Source: Nostoc sp. JL33 (GTDB lineage: Bacteria; Cyanobacteriota; Cyanobacteriia; Cyanobacteriales; Nostocaceae). From it: 64,000 bases of DNA. Each line of letters opens with the position of its first letter. Position 1 is the stretch's first letter. This document shows, one piece after another, positions 25,433-33,824 of the stretch. A program made the position numbers and the translations under genes. The notes under the pieces were generated by a model. The model ran no database searches and was not told the DNA's origin. It saw only the letters and a program-made list of their open reading frames with translations. Location: assembly GCF_017114985.1 (NCBI RefSeq), contig NZ_JABXKP010000008.1, forward strand, positions 79,479 through 143,478, given 5' to 3'.

Positions 25433-25689
25433 TGAAGCCCTCTTCTGTTTTAACTCCTGATGCTCAACTGGATTTACGCGGCACCCCTTGCCCAATTAAT
25501 TTCGTGCGGACAAAACTACGTCTGGAGAAAATGCCATTGGGAGGTTTGCTAGAAGTTTGGCTAGACCCAGGTGAGCCAATTGAGCAAGTTCCTGATAGTC
25601 TGACAATGGCAGGTTATCAGGTGGAACAAATTACAGACTGCACTAGTTATTTTTCTCTGTTAGTGCGCCGTCCAGTTGCTGACCAATGA
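25432..25689 (+). CDS. TusA-family sulfurtransferase-like protein
   Basis: A small protein of the TusA/SirA/YeeD family. The signature LDLRGTPCPINFVRTKLRL holds the active Cys in the CPxP-like position (here CPIN). The second half (LEVWLDPGEPIEQVPDSLTMAGY) follows the family beta-alpha pattern. TusA proteins relay sulfur for tRNA thiolation or cofactors. The ATG at 25432 shares its A with the TGA of dnaJ, and the stop overlaps the rsgA start. A sulfur-carrier role is inferred from the family; the partner is not visible. Confidence 0.85.
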   Translation: MKPSSVLTPDAQLDLRGTPCPINFVRTKLRLEKMPLGGLLEVWLDPGEPIEQVPDSLTMAGYQVEQITDCTSYFSLLVRRPVADQ

Positions 25690-26795
25690 CAGGGGAAAAT
25701 TTTGCCGCAACTGGACAGTTATTGGGTACGGTAGTTGCTGTACAGGCTAATTTTTACCGAGTACAGCTGGATCAAGAGGATGGGGAGATAAGGGAGATGG
25801 GGGAGCAAAATCCTCCTCATCTTCCTTATCCCCCCCTCCTGCTTTGTACCCGGAGAACACGCCTGAAAAAAATCGGGCAACAGGTGATGGTAGGCGATCG
25901 CGTTGTGGTAGAAGAGCCAGATTGGGCTGGGGGACGCGGAGCGATCTCTGAAGTTTTACCCCGCCAAAGTGAATTAGATCGTCCAGCGATCGCTAATGTC
26001 AACCAAATCCTCTTAGTATTTGCTGTTGCCGATCCGCCTTTAGAACCTTATCAACTGAGTCGGTTTCTAATTAAAGCTGAGTCTACTGGCTTGGATGTAC
26101 TTTTATGCTTGAATAAAAGTGATTTAATTTCACCGCAAGAACAGCAACAAGTTAGCGATCGCCTACTTGGTTGGGGCTATGAACCGATATTTATCAGCGT
26201 CAAAGATGGTATAAATACCGACCAAGCAGCCAGATATTTGAGCAATAAAATTACCGTAATCGCTGGGCCTTCCGGCGTTGGCAAATCCAGCTTGATCAAT
26301 TCGCTGATTGATTCTGCCAAGCTGCGAGTGGGAGAAGTTTCTGGCAAACTGGCTCGTGGTCGTCATACCACTCGCCATATAGAATTATTTGAGTTACCTA
26401 GCGGTGGTTTGCTTGCAGACACCCCCGGTTTTAATCAGCCTGACATGGATTGTAACCCAGAAGAATTAATCCATTATTTCCCAGAAGCAAGAAAGCGGCT
26501 AGCAGTTGCTAGCTGTCGGTTTAGTGATTGTCTGCATCGAGACGAGCCTGAGTGTGTGGTGCGGGGAGACTGGGAACGATATGAACATTATTTAGAATTT
26601 TTGGACGCTGCGATCGCTCATCAAACCCAGCTGCACCAACAAGCTGATCCTGAATCTACCATGAAGTTAAAAAGCAAAAGCAAAGGCAAAGGGCAGAGTC
26701 AATACGAACCCAAGTTAGAAAGTAAAAAATATCGCCGGATTTCCCGAAAGACTCAGTTACAGGACTTGCAGGAATTATATCGGGATGAAGAATAA
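25686..26795 (+). CDS. rsgA: Ribosome small-subunit GTPase RsgA, with an in-frame repeat insert
   Basis: A late-stage 30S assembly GTPase. It has an N-terminal OB fold, the circularly permuted GTPase order (G4 LNKSD near residue 149, G1 GPSGVGKSS near 198, G3 DTPGF near 250) and a zinc domain (CRFSDCLHRDEPECVV). The C-terminus adds a basic linker. The length of 369 is somewhat long. Residues about 32-55 (DGEIREMGEQ then NPPHLPYPPLL) are encoded by GGGGAGATAAGGGAGATG-type repeat DNA that is otherwise intergenic here. ATG overlaps the preceding stop by four bases. Confidence 0.93.
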   Translation: MTGENFAATGQLLGTVVAVQANFYRVQLDQEDGEIREMGEQNPPHLPYPPLLLCTRRTRLKKIGQQVMVGDRVVVEEPDWAGGRGAISEVLPRQSELDRPAIANVNQILLVFAVADPPLEPYQLSRFLIKAESTGLDVLLCLNKSDLISPQEQQQVSDRLLGWGYEPIFISVKDGINTDQAARYLSNKITVIAGPSGVGKSSLINSLIDSAKLRVGEVSGKLARGRHTTRHIELFELPSGGLLADTPGFNQPDMDCNPEELIHYFPEARKRLAVASCRFSDCLHRDEPECVVRGDWERYEHYLEFLDAAIAHQTQLHQQADPESTMKLKSKSKGKGQSQYEPKLESKKYRRISRKTQLQDLQELYRDEE

Positions 26796-26823
26796 GGGAT
26801 TTCCAACAAATAAATTATCTAAT

Positions 26824-26886
26824 CTTGTGGGGTGGACATCTTGTCCGCCTTTGACTATGGGCGGGCTTTTCGGCCCACCCCACAAG
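26824..26886. repeat. Inverted repeat hairpin element, 63 bp
   Basis: Perfect 12-bp ends CTTGTGGGGTGG/CCACCCCACAAG, with an inner GCGGGC/GTCCGC-type pairing. It is placed right after rsgA and could serve as its terminator, or be a small MITE. Confidence 0.65.
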
Positions 26887-26931
26887 AAGTAGGTCACGAT
26901 AGCATGGATACAAATAGAAAAACTATCTTCT

Positions 26932-27738
26932 ATGTCTCAGCCCCTTGCTACCACCCCTAGTTTACAAGCTGTCACTGAGAGTATAATTTTCCCACCAGGT
27001 GATATCTATAGTGACGAACCCCCGTTGGAATCTGACTTACACCGCGAACAAATTGATTTACTTATCCGCTTGATTAAGTGGTGGTGGCGCGATCGTCAGG
27101 ATTTTTATGCTACCGGCAACCTGACTATTTATTTCAGTACGGCAGTCGCCTCAACGGGGGGAACCCCCGCACAGCGCTGCCTCCCTAACCAGAAAAAATC
27201 AGAAGAATTTCGAGGCCCTGATTTCTTTGTGGTTTTAGATACAGAAAAAAAAGACCGCAAAAGCTGGGTTGTGTGGCAAGAAGACGGCAAATATCCCAAT
27301 GTGATTATTGAGATGTTATCTGATTCCACTGCCTCGGTTGATAAAGGTTTGAAAAAGCAAATTTACCAGAATACATTTCGCACTCCAGATTATTTCTGGT
27401 TTGACCCAAATAACCTAGAATTACAGGGATTTCACATAGTTGATGGGCAATACCAAGAACTTGTACCCACTGAGTCAGGTTGGTTGTGGAGTCAGCAGCT
27501 AGATTTGTATTTAGGAGTTGAATCTGGTAAATTACGTTTTTTTACCCCAGATGGGCATCTGGTAATCTTGCCAGAAGAAGAAGCAAACCAACAGTTGCAA
27601 CAAGCAAATCAACAGTTACAGCAAACAAATCAACAGTTACAGCAAGCAAATCAACAACTCGAACAAGAACGTCAACGGGCTGCAATATTGGCAGAACGCT
27701 TGCGAGCCGCAGGTATTGATCCTGAGCAAATATTCTGA
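26932..27738 (+). CDS. Uma2-family protein with an in-frame repeat insert
   Basis: The Uma2 family (PD-(D/E)XK nuclease fold, DUF820) is hugely expanded in cyanobacteria, and its function is unproven. Core motifs: RGPDFFVVLDTE (Asp), YPNVIIEMLSDST (Glu) and KKQIYQN (Lys). Residues about 70-87 (TAVASTGGTPAQRCLP) are encoded by a GC-rich near-palindromic repeat starting GGCAGTCGCC and ending GCGCTGCC. They interrupt what should be NLTIYFS-NQKKSEEF. After the domain come four Q-rich heptad-like units (QQLQQANQ) predicting a coiled coil. It is followed 44 bases later by another Uma2 gene. Confidence 0.85.
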   Translation: MSQPLATTPSLQAVTESIIFPPGDIYSDEPPLESDLHREQIDLLIRLIKWWWRDRQDFYATGNLTIYFSTAVASTGGTPAQRCLPNQKKSEEFRGPDFFVVLDTEKKDRKSWVVWQEDGKYPNVIIEMLSDSTASVDKGLKKQIYQNTFRTPDYFWFDPNNLELQGFHIVDGQYQELVPTESGWLWSQQLDLYLGVESGKLRFFTPDGHLVILPEEEANQQLQQANQQLQQTNQQLQQANQQLEQERQRAAILAERLRAAGIDPEQIF

Positions 27739-27782
27739 AAAATAGAATTTTATCTCTAAACTAGGCATGAAAAAATAGTGCT

Positions 27783-28352
27783 ATGAACCAAACAATATCC
27801 GATAAAGTCCGTTGGACAACCTCAGACTTAGAACTACTCCAAACTGACGAATGGAAGCGCTATGAAATTATTGATGGAGAACTATTTGTGACTAGAGCGC
27901 CTCACTGGAAACATCAGCGAACTGCTGGTAATATTCATTTAGAATTAGAAATTTGGTCTCGTTCCAGTAAATTAGGTGAACCTATTACAACTCCCGGCAT
28001 AATTTTTACAGATGCCGATAATGTCATACCCGATGTAGTTTGGATTAGTCATGAGCGTTTAGCACAATTGCTAGATGATGAAGGGCATTTGAGAGGAGCG
28101 CCAGAACTGATTGTAGAAGTGCTTTCTCCTGGGACAACCAACGAACGTCGAGACCGAGAAGCCAAGCTTAAACTATACTCATCCACAGGAGTGCAAGAAT
28201 ATTGGATTGCAAATTGGCAATTACAGCAGCTAGAAATTTATCGCAGAGAAGCTGCCCAATTAAAACTGATTGCAACCTTGCTGGCTGATGACGAAATCAC
28301 ATCACCACTGTTACCAGGTTTTGGCGTTCGAGTTCAGCATTTTTTTGGATAA
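27783..28352 (+). CDS. Uma2-family protein, 189 aa
   Basis: Second Uma2 gene of a tandem pair, of the standard short form with an N-terminal YEIIDGELFVTRAPHWKHQ, the IPDVVWI Asp motif, the ELIVEVLSPGT Glu motif, and AKLKLY followed by VQEYWI. Residues match the nuclease-fold core, but no nuclease activity has been shown for most members. The protein is about 30 percent similar by eye to the preceding one, so they are not recent duplicates. They may be co-transcribed. Confidence 0.9.
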   Translation: MNQTISDKVRWTTSDLELLQTDEWKRYEIIDGELFVTRAPHWKHQRTAGNIHLELEIWSRSSKLGEPITTPGIIFTDADNVIPDVVWISHERLAQLLDDEGHLRGAPELIVEVLSPGTTNERRDREAKLKLYSSTGVQEYWIANWQLQQLEIYRREAAQLKLIATLLADDEITSPLLPGFGVRVQHFFG

Positions 28353-28635
28353 TTCTGGCGTAGGCGTAGCCCGCCGTAGGCATCGCTGATCAAAAAATAG
28401 TAGGGGTAATCATAGACGTCACGAAATGAACTTGATCAACATAGAGATAAAAGGGTCAAATCTACAAATTGATTTGGTTAGAGATGAACAGTTAACATGA
28501 AGCAGCAGCTTAAGCGTTCCTTTCATGTGAAAAGTTGACACTCGTATCTTCACGATCCCCATAAAGTCTTAAAATATTGTTAATTTCTGCCCAACCTCTC
28601 GACCTTCAACTTACAAGTATCACCCCAAAATCACT
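28353..28635. repeat. Spacer with a 29-bp interspersed repeat at 28358-28386
   Basis: The repeat (GCGTAGGCGTAGCCC then GCCGTAGGCATCGC) has further copies at 32116-32142, 50750-50778 and 56232-56260. The remainder holds the leader of the GH57 gene, with nothing else recognised. Confidence 0.7.
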
Positions 28636-30225
28636 ATGGCTATCGGCTACGTCGCGCTTGTACTCCACGCACATCTGCCCTTCGTTCGTCACCCGGAAAG
28701 TGACTACGTGCTGGAGGAAGAATGGCTCTATGAAGCCATCACAGAAACCTACATCCCCCTATTGAAAGTATTTGAAGGCTTAAAGCGAGACGGTATCGAC
28801 TTTAAAATCACGATGAGTATGACACCACCTCTAGTGTCGATGCTTCGTGACCCTCTGCTGCAAGAACGCTATGACGCACACTTAGCTCAACTAGAACAAC
28901 TTATACAACTAGAAGCAGAACATAATGTCAATAACGGACATCTTCGTTATTTAGCCGAACATTACGCTACTGAGTTTAAGGAAGCGCGTCAGCTATGGGA
29001 ACGCTACAAAGGTGATTTGGTGACAGCTTTTAAGCAGTTCCAAGACAGTAACAACCTGGAAATCATCACTTGCGGCGCTACCCACGGCTATTTGCCGTTG
29101 ATGAAAATGTATCCAGAAGCAGTGTGGGCGCAAATTCAGGTAGCTTGCGAACATTACGAGCAGAATTTTGGACAAGCACCCAGAGGCATTTGGTTGCCTG
29201 AATGCGCCTACTATGAAGGTCTAGACCGGATGCTAGCTGATGCTGGGTTACGCTACTTCCTCACTGATGGGCATGGCATCCTTTACGCCCGTCCGCGTCC
29301 GCGCTTTGGCACTTATGCCCCAATTTATACAGAAACTGGTGTTGCTGTCTTTGGTCGAGATCATGAATCTTCCCAACAGGTATGGTCTTCTGAGGTGGGC
29401 TATCCTGGGGCGGCGGAATATCGGGAATTTTACAAAGATTTGGGCTGGGAAGCAGAATATGAGTACATCAAACCCTACATCATGCCCAATGGCCAGCGAA
29501 AAAATACGGGCATTAAGTATCACAAAATTACTGGACGCGGCTTAGGACTGTCAGATAAGGCACTCTACGATCCTTATTGGGCTAAGGAAAAGGCAGCAGA
29601 ACACGCTGCTAACTTTATGTATAACCGAGAGCAGCAATCTGAGCATCTCCATGCTTTAATGGGGCGATCGCCAATTATCGTTTCGCCTTACGACGCAGAG
29701 TTATTTGGACATTGGTGGTATGAAGGCCCTTGGTTCATCGATTACCTATTCCGCAAGTCGTGGTATGACCAAGGAACCTATGCAATGACCCATTTAGCAG
29801 ACTATTTGCGAGAGCAGCCAAATCAGCAAGTCTGTCGTCCTTCGCAGTCGAGTTGGGGTTTCAAGGGTTTCCACGAATATTGGTTGAATGAAACGAATGC
29901 GTGGATTTACCCCCATTTGCACAAAGCCGCAGAACGCATGATTGAAATCTCGCACCTGGAACCAGAGGATGAATTGGGGTGGAGAGCATTGAACCAAGCG
30001 GCGCGGGAATTGTTATTAGCACAATCTTCTGACTGGGCATTTATTATGCGGACGGGAACAATGGTACCCTATGCAGTTAGACGGACGCGATCGCACCTGA
30101 TGCGGTTCAATAAGCTCTACGAAGACGTTAAAATCGGCAAAATTGACAGTGGTTGGCTAGAAAAAGTCGAGTTAATGGACAATATCTTCCCGGAAATCAA
30201 CTATCGCGTCTACCGTCCGTTATAG
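28636..30225 (+). CDS. GH57 1,4-alpha-glucan branching enzyme
   Basis: A family GH57 glycan enzyme of the branching type, expected to introduce alpha-1,6 branches in glycogen. The N-terminal motif is LVLHAHLPFVRHPE. The nucleophile lies in WLPECAYYEG (Glu at about 189) and the acid/base in SPYDAELFGHWWYEG (Asp at about 353), both classical GH57 branching-enzyme blocks. A helical C-terminal domain follows (ARELLLAQSSDWAFIMRTG). The 529-residue length is standard. The start ATG is followed by a coherent barrel. It stands alone; the usual GH13 branching enzyme is not in view. Confidence 0.93.
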   Translation: MAIGYVALVLHAHLPFVRHPESDYVLEEEWLYEAITETYIPLLKVFEGLKRDGIDFKITMSMTPPLVSMLRDPLLQERYDAHLAQLEQLIQLEAEHNVNNGHLRYLAEHYATEFKEARQLWERYKGDLVTAFKQFQDSNNLEIITCGATHGYLPLMKMYPEAVWAQIQVACEHYEQNFGQAPRGIWLPECAYYEGLDRMLADAGLRYFLTDGHGILYARPRPRFGTYAPIYTETGVAVFGRDHESSQQVWSSEVGYPGAAEYREFYKDLGWEAEYEYIKPYIMPNGQRKNTGIKYHKITGRGLGLSDKALYDPYWAKEKAAEHAANFMYNREQQSEHLHALMGRSPIIVSPYDAELFGHWWYEGPWFIDYLFRKSWYDQGTYAMTHLADYLREQPNQQVCRPSQSSWGFKGFHEYWLNETNAWIYPHLHKAAERMIEISHLEPEDELGWRALNQAARELLLAQSSDWAFIMRTGTMVPYAVRRTRSHLMRFNKLYEDVKIGKIDSGWLEKVELMDNIFPEINYRVYRPL

Positions 30226-30235
30226 TTTCACAAAA

Positions 30236-30265
30236 AGTAGGGTGGGCAATGCCCACCTTATAGGG
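30236..30265 (+). terminator. Hairpin after the GH57 gene
   Basis: AGGTGGGCA-type stem (GGTGGGCA with TGCCCACC) about ten bases after the stop. It lacks a long T tract, so a terminator role is only likely. Confidence 0.45.
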
Positions 30266-30308
30266 GTTAAATGAGTACCCCATAACCCCACAATTTTAAA
30301 ATATACTC

Positions 30309-30695
30309 TTAACGACTACAACTAATGGATTGAATACCATTAGTTGAAACTGAAACATTTACTTTATATTCTGCTGGGCATATTTCAATTGAGTTACCTT
30401 TTATAAGTTTGATTTCCTGTGAAAGCTGGCAACTTGTAAACTGTGCTTTATCATCAAAAGATATACCTTTTTCGGCTTGGCACTCAAAATTAGATGACCC
30501 GGAACTGGGGCTGGAAACCTGTACGTTCATATCTTGGCCAAGAATGCAACTTGCCAACGAACCATTTTCATAATTACTAATTGTCCCAGCTTCACATACA
30601 ACTGACGCTTGAGCAGGCAGAGAAACAGCAAAATTGATTGAAAATAAACCTAAAGAAGAAGTTAAAACTGCCAAAACTTTATACGAGAATTTCAT
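30309..30695 (-). CDS. Small secreted hypothetical protein, 128 aa
   Basis: A signal peptide (MKFSYKVLAVLTSSLGLFS, cleavage near PAQAS) leads to about 95 residues with six cysteines (CEAG, CILG, CQAE, CQLS, CPAE, CSR) in a regular spacing, suggesting disulfides in the periplasm or outside. The sequence shows two related C-x-L-G/S-x-x blocks (LASCILGQDMNV and FTSCQLSQEIKL), an internal duplication. Not recognised as a named family. It converges with the GH57 gene. Confidence 0.7.
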   Translation of the reverse strand: MKFSYKVLAVLTSSLGLFSINFAVSLPAQASVVCEAGTISNYENGSLASCILGQDMNVQVSSPSSGSSNFECQAEKGISFDDKAQFTSCQLSQEIKLIKGNSIEICPAEYKVNVSVSTNGIQSISCSR

Positions 30696-30801
30696 AAAAA
30701 ATACTGATTAGTAGAATAAAAGTTGTTACTTCATTTATACTTTATTGCTCTTAAACACTGATACAGCAAAGATACTGATCTTGCTTTAAAATTTCTCTGA
30801 A

Positions 30802-30919
30802 CAGTTTAGCTATCTGCTTATTTCGATTTGACGGCAAAACCGGAGAAGTTTAGATTCTATCTGCGGAAGAACTGCAAATTATTGTTTATCCCGAATGGCG
30901 AATGGAAGTTTGTCCATGA
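30802..30919 (+). pseudogene. Remnant of a DUF6888-like partner gene
   Basis: Frame 3 reads RFDGKTGEV, a TAG, then ILSAEELQIIVYP, ending at a TGA that overlaps the next ATG (ATGA). The other frame offers NGEWKFV at the same place. Together they resemble the C-terminal half of the small protein normally paired with the downstream gene. The nonsense codon, the shift and the missing N-terminus mark it as decayed. Confidence 0.45.
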
Positions 30920-31113
30920 ACCAGAATTATCAGCAAATGAGTTTTACAGAGTTGAGAGCTTACGTTGTGGAAAACCACGAAGACATCGAAGCTCTACGTT
31001 TTTTGATGAGCAAACGTGACCCTAATTCTAAAGGCTATTCAATGCCTTTAACAGAAGCTGATATGCAAGCTCAGATGCAAATCATCAGGCGCAAGATTAA
31101 CAAAGAGCTTTGA
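30916..31113 (+). CDS. DUF6887-like small protein, 65 aa
   Basis: A short helical protein with the pattern MSFTELRAYVVENHEDIEALRFLM, then a TEADMQAQMQIIRRKI tail, similar to small cyanobacterial proteins encoded in pairs with DUF6888 genes. The ATG at 30916 is preferred over upstream GTG/ATG forms because it makes the ATGA overlap with the remnant gene before it. No signal or membrane segment. The pair architecture resembles toxin-antitoxin modules, but no function is proven. Here the partner appears dead. Confidence 0.65.
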   Translation: MNQNYQQMSFTELRAYVVENHEDIEALRFLMSKRDPNSKGYSMPLTEADMQAQMQIIRRKINKEL

Positions 31114-31194
31114 GATTATTGTCTAACTTCAGTAATCATAATTAGGGTGGGTAAATCATACTCACCCGATTATTTTATTAACACTGTCGGTTAG

Positions 31195-31881
31195 CTAAAG
31201 GTTATCTGGATCAATATTTAATTCTCGAAGTTTAGCAGCTAATCTTTGCGCTTTCTCTTCTGCGGCTTGTCGTGCAGCTGCTTCCTCTTCATGGGTTAAG
31301 AGTATTTGACTCGTAGCTGGATTGTAAAAACGGAGTTTTCCCGCTTCCAGGCGTAACTCTAACCCCAAAACTTGACTGAGTAGGGATACAGTACCATTTG
31401 GCAGGGTATTGGCTGCTACTGGGAAATAATTCCCATCGACCAAGTGTAAACCCTGGAGTTGGGGATTGAGATAATCGCCTGTGGGGTCATATTGAAAATA
31501 TTCACGCACTCCCAGAAAGGCGTAAATTCCTTTCTTTGCACCTTGGTCTTTGCTGCGGGTGGTTTTTGAGGTAATCTCTAAAACAAAATCTGGGGTTTGA
31601 TTATTTTCTTCCCAGGTTTTGTAAGAGCGTCTGTCACGGTTTTCTACGCCAAAGACTACAAATACATCTGGTGCGACAACCGATTCTGGATAACCTTTTT
31701 CGTAGTAAATAAATAGATTACCAGCGACGTATACATCTGGGTGATTTTGAAAATAAATTTCCAGCACAGTGGTAGCGTATACGAGACACTTGCGCTGTAA
31801 ATCACCTTCAGCCATTGGCTTACCGTCCTCATGTGGGTACTCAATCGGGGTAACGGGGATATACTCTATTGAGACTGTCAC
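31195..31881 (-). CDS. Uma2-family protein, 228 aa
   Basis: Third Uma2 member, of the same subtype as the 26932 gene: DVYVAGNLFIYYEKG, then VAPDVFVVFGVE (Asp), PDFVLEITSKTT (Glu), KKGIYAFLGVREYFQYDP and a C-terminal LAAKLRELNIDPDNL helix. The tail carries an Ala/Glu-rich coiled-coil segment. The frame is intact, in contrast to the insert-bearing sister gene, so it helps to define where that insert lies. It precedes a broken cupin gene on the same strand order. Confidence 0.9.
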   Translation of the reverse strand: MTVSIEYIPVTPIEYPHEDGKPMAEGDLQRKCLVYATTVLEIYFQNHPDVYVAGNLFIYYEKGYPESVVAPDVFVVFGVENRDRRSYKTWEENNQTPDFVLEITSKTTRSKDQGAKKGIYAFLGVREYFQYDPTGDYLNPQLQGLHLVDGNYFPVAANTLPNGTVSLLSQVLGLELRLEAGKLRFYNPATSQILLTHEEEAAARQAAEEKAQRLAAKLRELNIDPDNL

Positions 31882-31897
31882 GGGCTAATACCTCAAC

Positions 31898-32266
31898 TCA
31901 ACTAGGGCTAGATTTAATACTATCGCTCAAAATCCTGTCGCCATAACTGGGAGGTTGTGAAATCACTAGAAATTCTAAATTAGATTCTCCTTCATTGAGC
32001 ATCTGATGAGGAACATTAGGTGGAACTTCTACACCTTCGTGTTGGGAAAGCACTTGGCGGGAACCATCGATTTCTAAGGTTGCCTTTCCAGACAAGATAA
32101 AGAAAAACTGGTGCCGCAGCTACGCCCGTCGTAGACATCGCTGGTGATAATGTCTGACTTCTGAGGTTCCTGGCGGCATTAGTTCTTGAATTCGAGGTTC
32201 AGCGGCCCGCGCGGCAGGTTCGCTGCAACCGCTGGTTAGTCGGAGTTCCTGTCGTTCGGCACCCAT
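31898..32266 (-). pseudogene. Cupin-domain gene broken by a 27-bp repeat with 6-bp duplication
   Basis: On the minus strand the frame starts at ATG 32266 and gives MPPGTSEVRHYHQ. Then the 27 bases at 32116-32142 intervene and bring a TAG, after which the same frame resumes with HQFFFILSGKATLEIDG and PPNVPHQMLNEG. Removing the insert plus one copy of the flanking CTGGTG (32110-32115, 32143-32148) restores HYHQFFFIL, the normal metal-binding cupin motif. The short part from TTG 32092 could still be made. Confidence 0.75.
32116..32142. repeat. 27-bp interspersed repeat with target duplication
   Basis: It is a relative of the GCGATGTCTACGACGGGC-type repeat family. Identical CTGGTG hexamers on both sides, and exact restoration of a conserved protein motif on removal, mark it as an insertion. 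Confidence 0.8.
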
Positions 32267-32296
32267 AAAACGCTACCAGTGCCATCCACCGAGGTT

Positions 32297-33364
32297 CTAC
32301 GGAATCAACCGATCTGCGCGTAGTTGCTCGAACAGGTCAAAAAACGACTCGTCCGTTTTCTGGTATATGGAGAAGCCGAGTTTGCGGCTCTTCGACATGT
32401 CGGTCATGACCTCAATCGGACGCCCAAGATCAAGATCGGTGTGCCATGCAGACGACAGACGGCTCAGATCCGGCTCGGCGAGGTCATGCTGCTTTGCGAT
32501 CTCGCGCCAGAGAGCATCTTCATTCGCCATTTCGGCTTCGAGCGGGTGGGTTGTGCCGTCGAACCCGATGGGATCGATGCCGAACCAGTCAGCCAGCCGC
32601 CCCCACAACCATATCCAGCGGAAGATGTCGCCATTGACGACGTTAAACGCCTCGTTGTGGGCCGCTTCGGTCTTCGCCGCCCATACTAGATGCTTCGCCA
32701 GCACCCGCGCGTCGGTCATGTCGGAGATGCCCTTCCACTGCGCTTCAGAACCTGGCCAACGGAACGGGCGCCCGGTTTCCTTGCAGATCGCGGCATACAC
32801 GGCCAGCGTCGTGCCGAGGTTCATCAAATTGCCGACCGCCTTTCCAATCACAGTGTGAGGGCGATGAATGCTCCAGGTGAAACCGTCACGGGCGGCGGCG
32901 GCATAGACCTCATCTTCCTGAGCATAATAGAAATTTTCGATGTCGAGCCGGGGATGCTCCTCGCGCAATGGAGTTTCTGGCAGCGATCCGCCCCTGGCGT
33001 ATGCATCGAATGGCCCGAGATAGTGCTTGAGGCCGGTGACGAGGGCGACGTGCTGCACTGAGTCCTTCGGTGACAGAACATCCAGTATATTGCGAACCAT
33101 CGTGCCGTTGACCCTGACGTTCTCGGCCTCGGTCGCATTACGCATCCACGTCGTGATGAAGATGTGCGTCGGGGCAATGTCTGACAGCGCAGTTTTCAGG
33201 CTAGCTAGATCGAGCAGATCGGCAGCAACAGGACGTAACCCTTCCACCCCTTTTTTAAGATTTCGGGCCAACCCATAGGTCGTCCATCCATTGGCGATCA
33301 GTTCTCTGGCAAGATTGCTGCCGATGATGCCGCTCGCGCCCACAACTAAGGCTGTTCCATCCAT
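32297..33364 (-). CDS. PRISE-type SDR reductase, GC-rich, probably acquired
   Basis: An atypical short-chain dehydrogenase of the progesterone 5-beta-reductase/iridoid synthase-like (PRISE) group, which reduces activated C=C bonds with NADPH. Motifs: cofactor loop VGASGIIGSNL, TGLKHYLGPF holding the conserved Lys, NFYYAQED holding the catalytic Tyr, and WSIHRPHTVIG. Length 355 is normal. The DNA is markedly richer in G+C than all neighbours and lacks HIP1 octamers and heptamer repeats. This suggests recent transfer, probably from a proteobacterium. It lies directly upstream of the broken cupin gene. Substrate unknown. Confidence 0.88.
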   Translation of the reverse strand: MDGTALVVGASGIIGSNLARELIANGWTTYGLARNLKKGVEGLRPVAADLLDLASLKTALSDIAPTHIFITTWMRNATEAENVRVNGTMVRNILDVLSPKDSVQHVALVTGLKHYLGPFDAYARGGSLPETPLREEHPRLDIENFYYAQEDEVYAAAARDGFTWSIHRPHTVIGKAVGNLMNLGTTLAVYAAICKETGRPFRWPGSEAQWKGISDMTDARVLAKHLVWAAKTEAAHNEAFNVVNGDIFRWIWLWGRLADWFGIDPIGFDGTTHPLEAEMANEDALWREIAKQHDLAEPDLSRLSSAWHTDLDLGRPIEVMTDMSKSRKLGFSIYQKTDESFFDLFEQLRADRLIP

Positions 33365-33824
33365 GTCGTGTCTCCAGTACGGAAATTTTCTATAGCAATC
33401 CTATTGAAGTTGTAAAAATTATCGAACCGCCTTCGTGCTTCGCGTCTCGAAGAGAAGCCGCCTTCTCTTCGAGACACTAGGTAAACAGCGCAGCCTCTCG
33501 TAGAGAAGAGCGCCAAGAGAAGAAGGAAAGAAGTTCACGAATCCTTTAGGACTGCTATATGTTACATGCAGATTTGGATATTGTACAAAATTTTTCCATA
33601 TAACTACTCTTTAGAGGGTGATTATAGGGAAAAATTCCATATAATCTTTGGTGTTATGCAGAATTTTATTTTTATGTACAACATCCTTAGAGAGAATATT
33701 AAACGGAAAAATTCTGGATAAAATTGCTTGGGAAAGTCGCCCAAAAAAGCTGCTGGCTGGAATATATGCAGAATGTTAATTGACATACATCAGGATGTTT
33801 AAAACACTAGTAGATTACTTATTA
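33365..33824. other. Gene-free region after the acquired reductase
   Basis: Holds a perfect 13-bp hairpin TCTCGAAGAGAAG/CTTCTCTTCGAGA (33445-33474) and other TCTCG/AGAAG palindromic repeats up to about 33530. The rest is AT-rich sequence in which ATTCCATATAA-like and AAAAATTC motifs recur (33590-33720). No gene was seen. Confidence 0.55.

Noticed and set aside
32324..33278. Long plus-strand ORFs opposite the PRISE reductase
   Set aside because: High G+C keeps antisense frames open; the minus-strand gene has clear family motifs.
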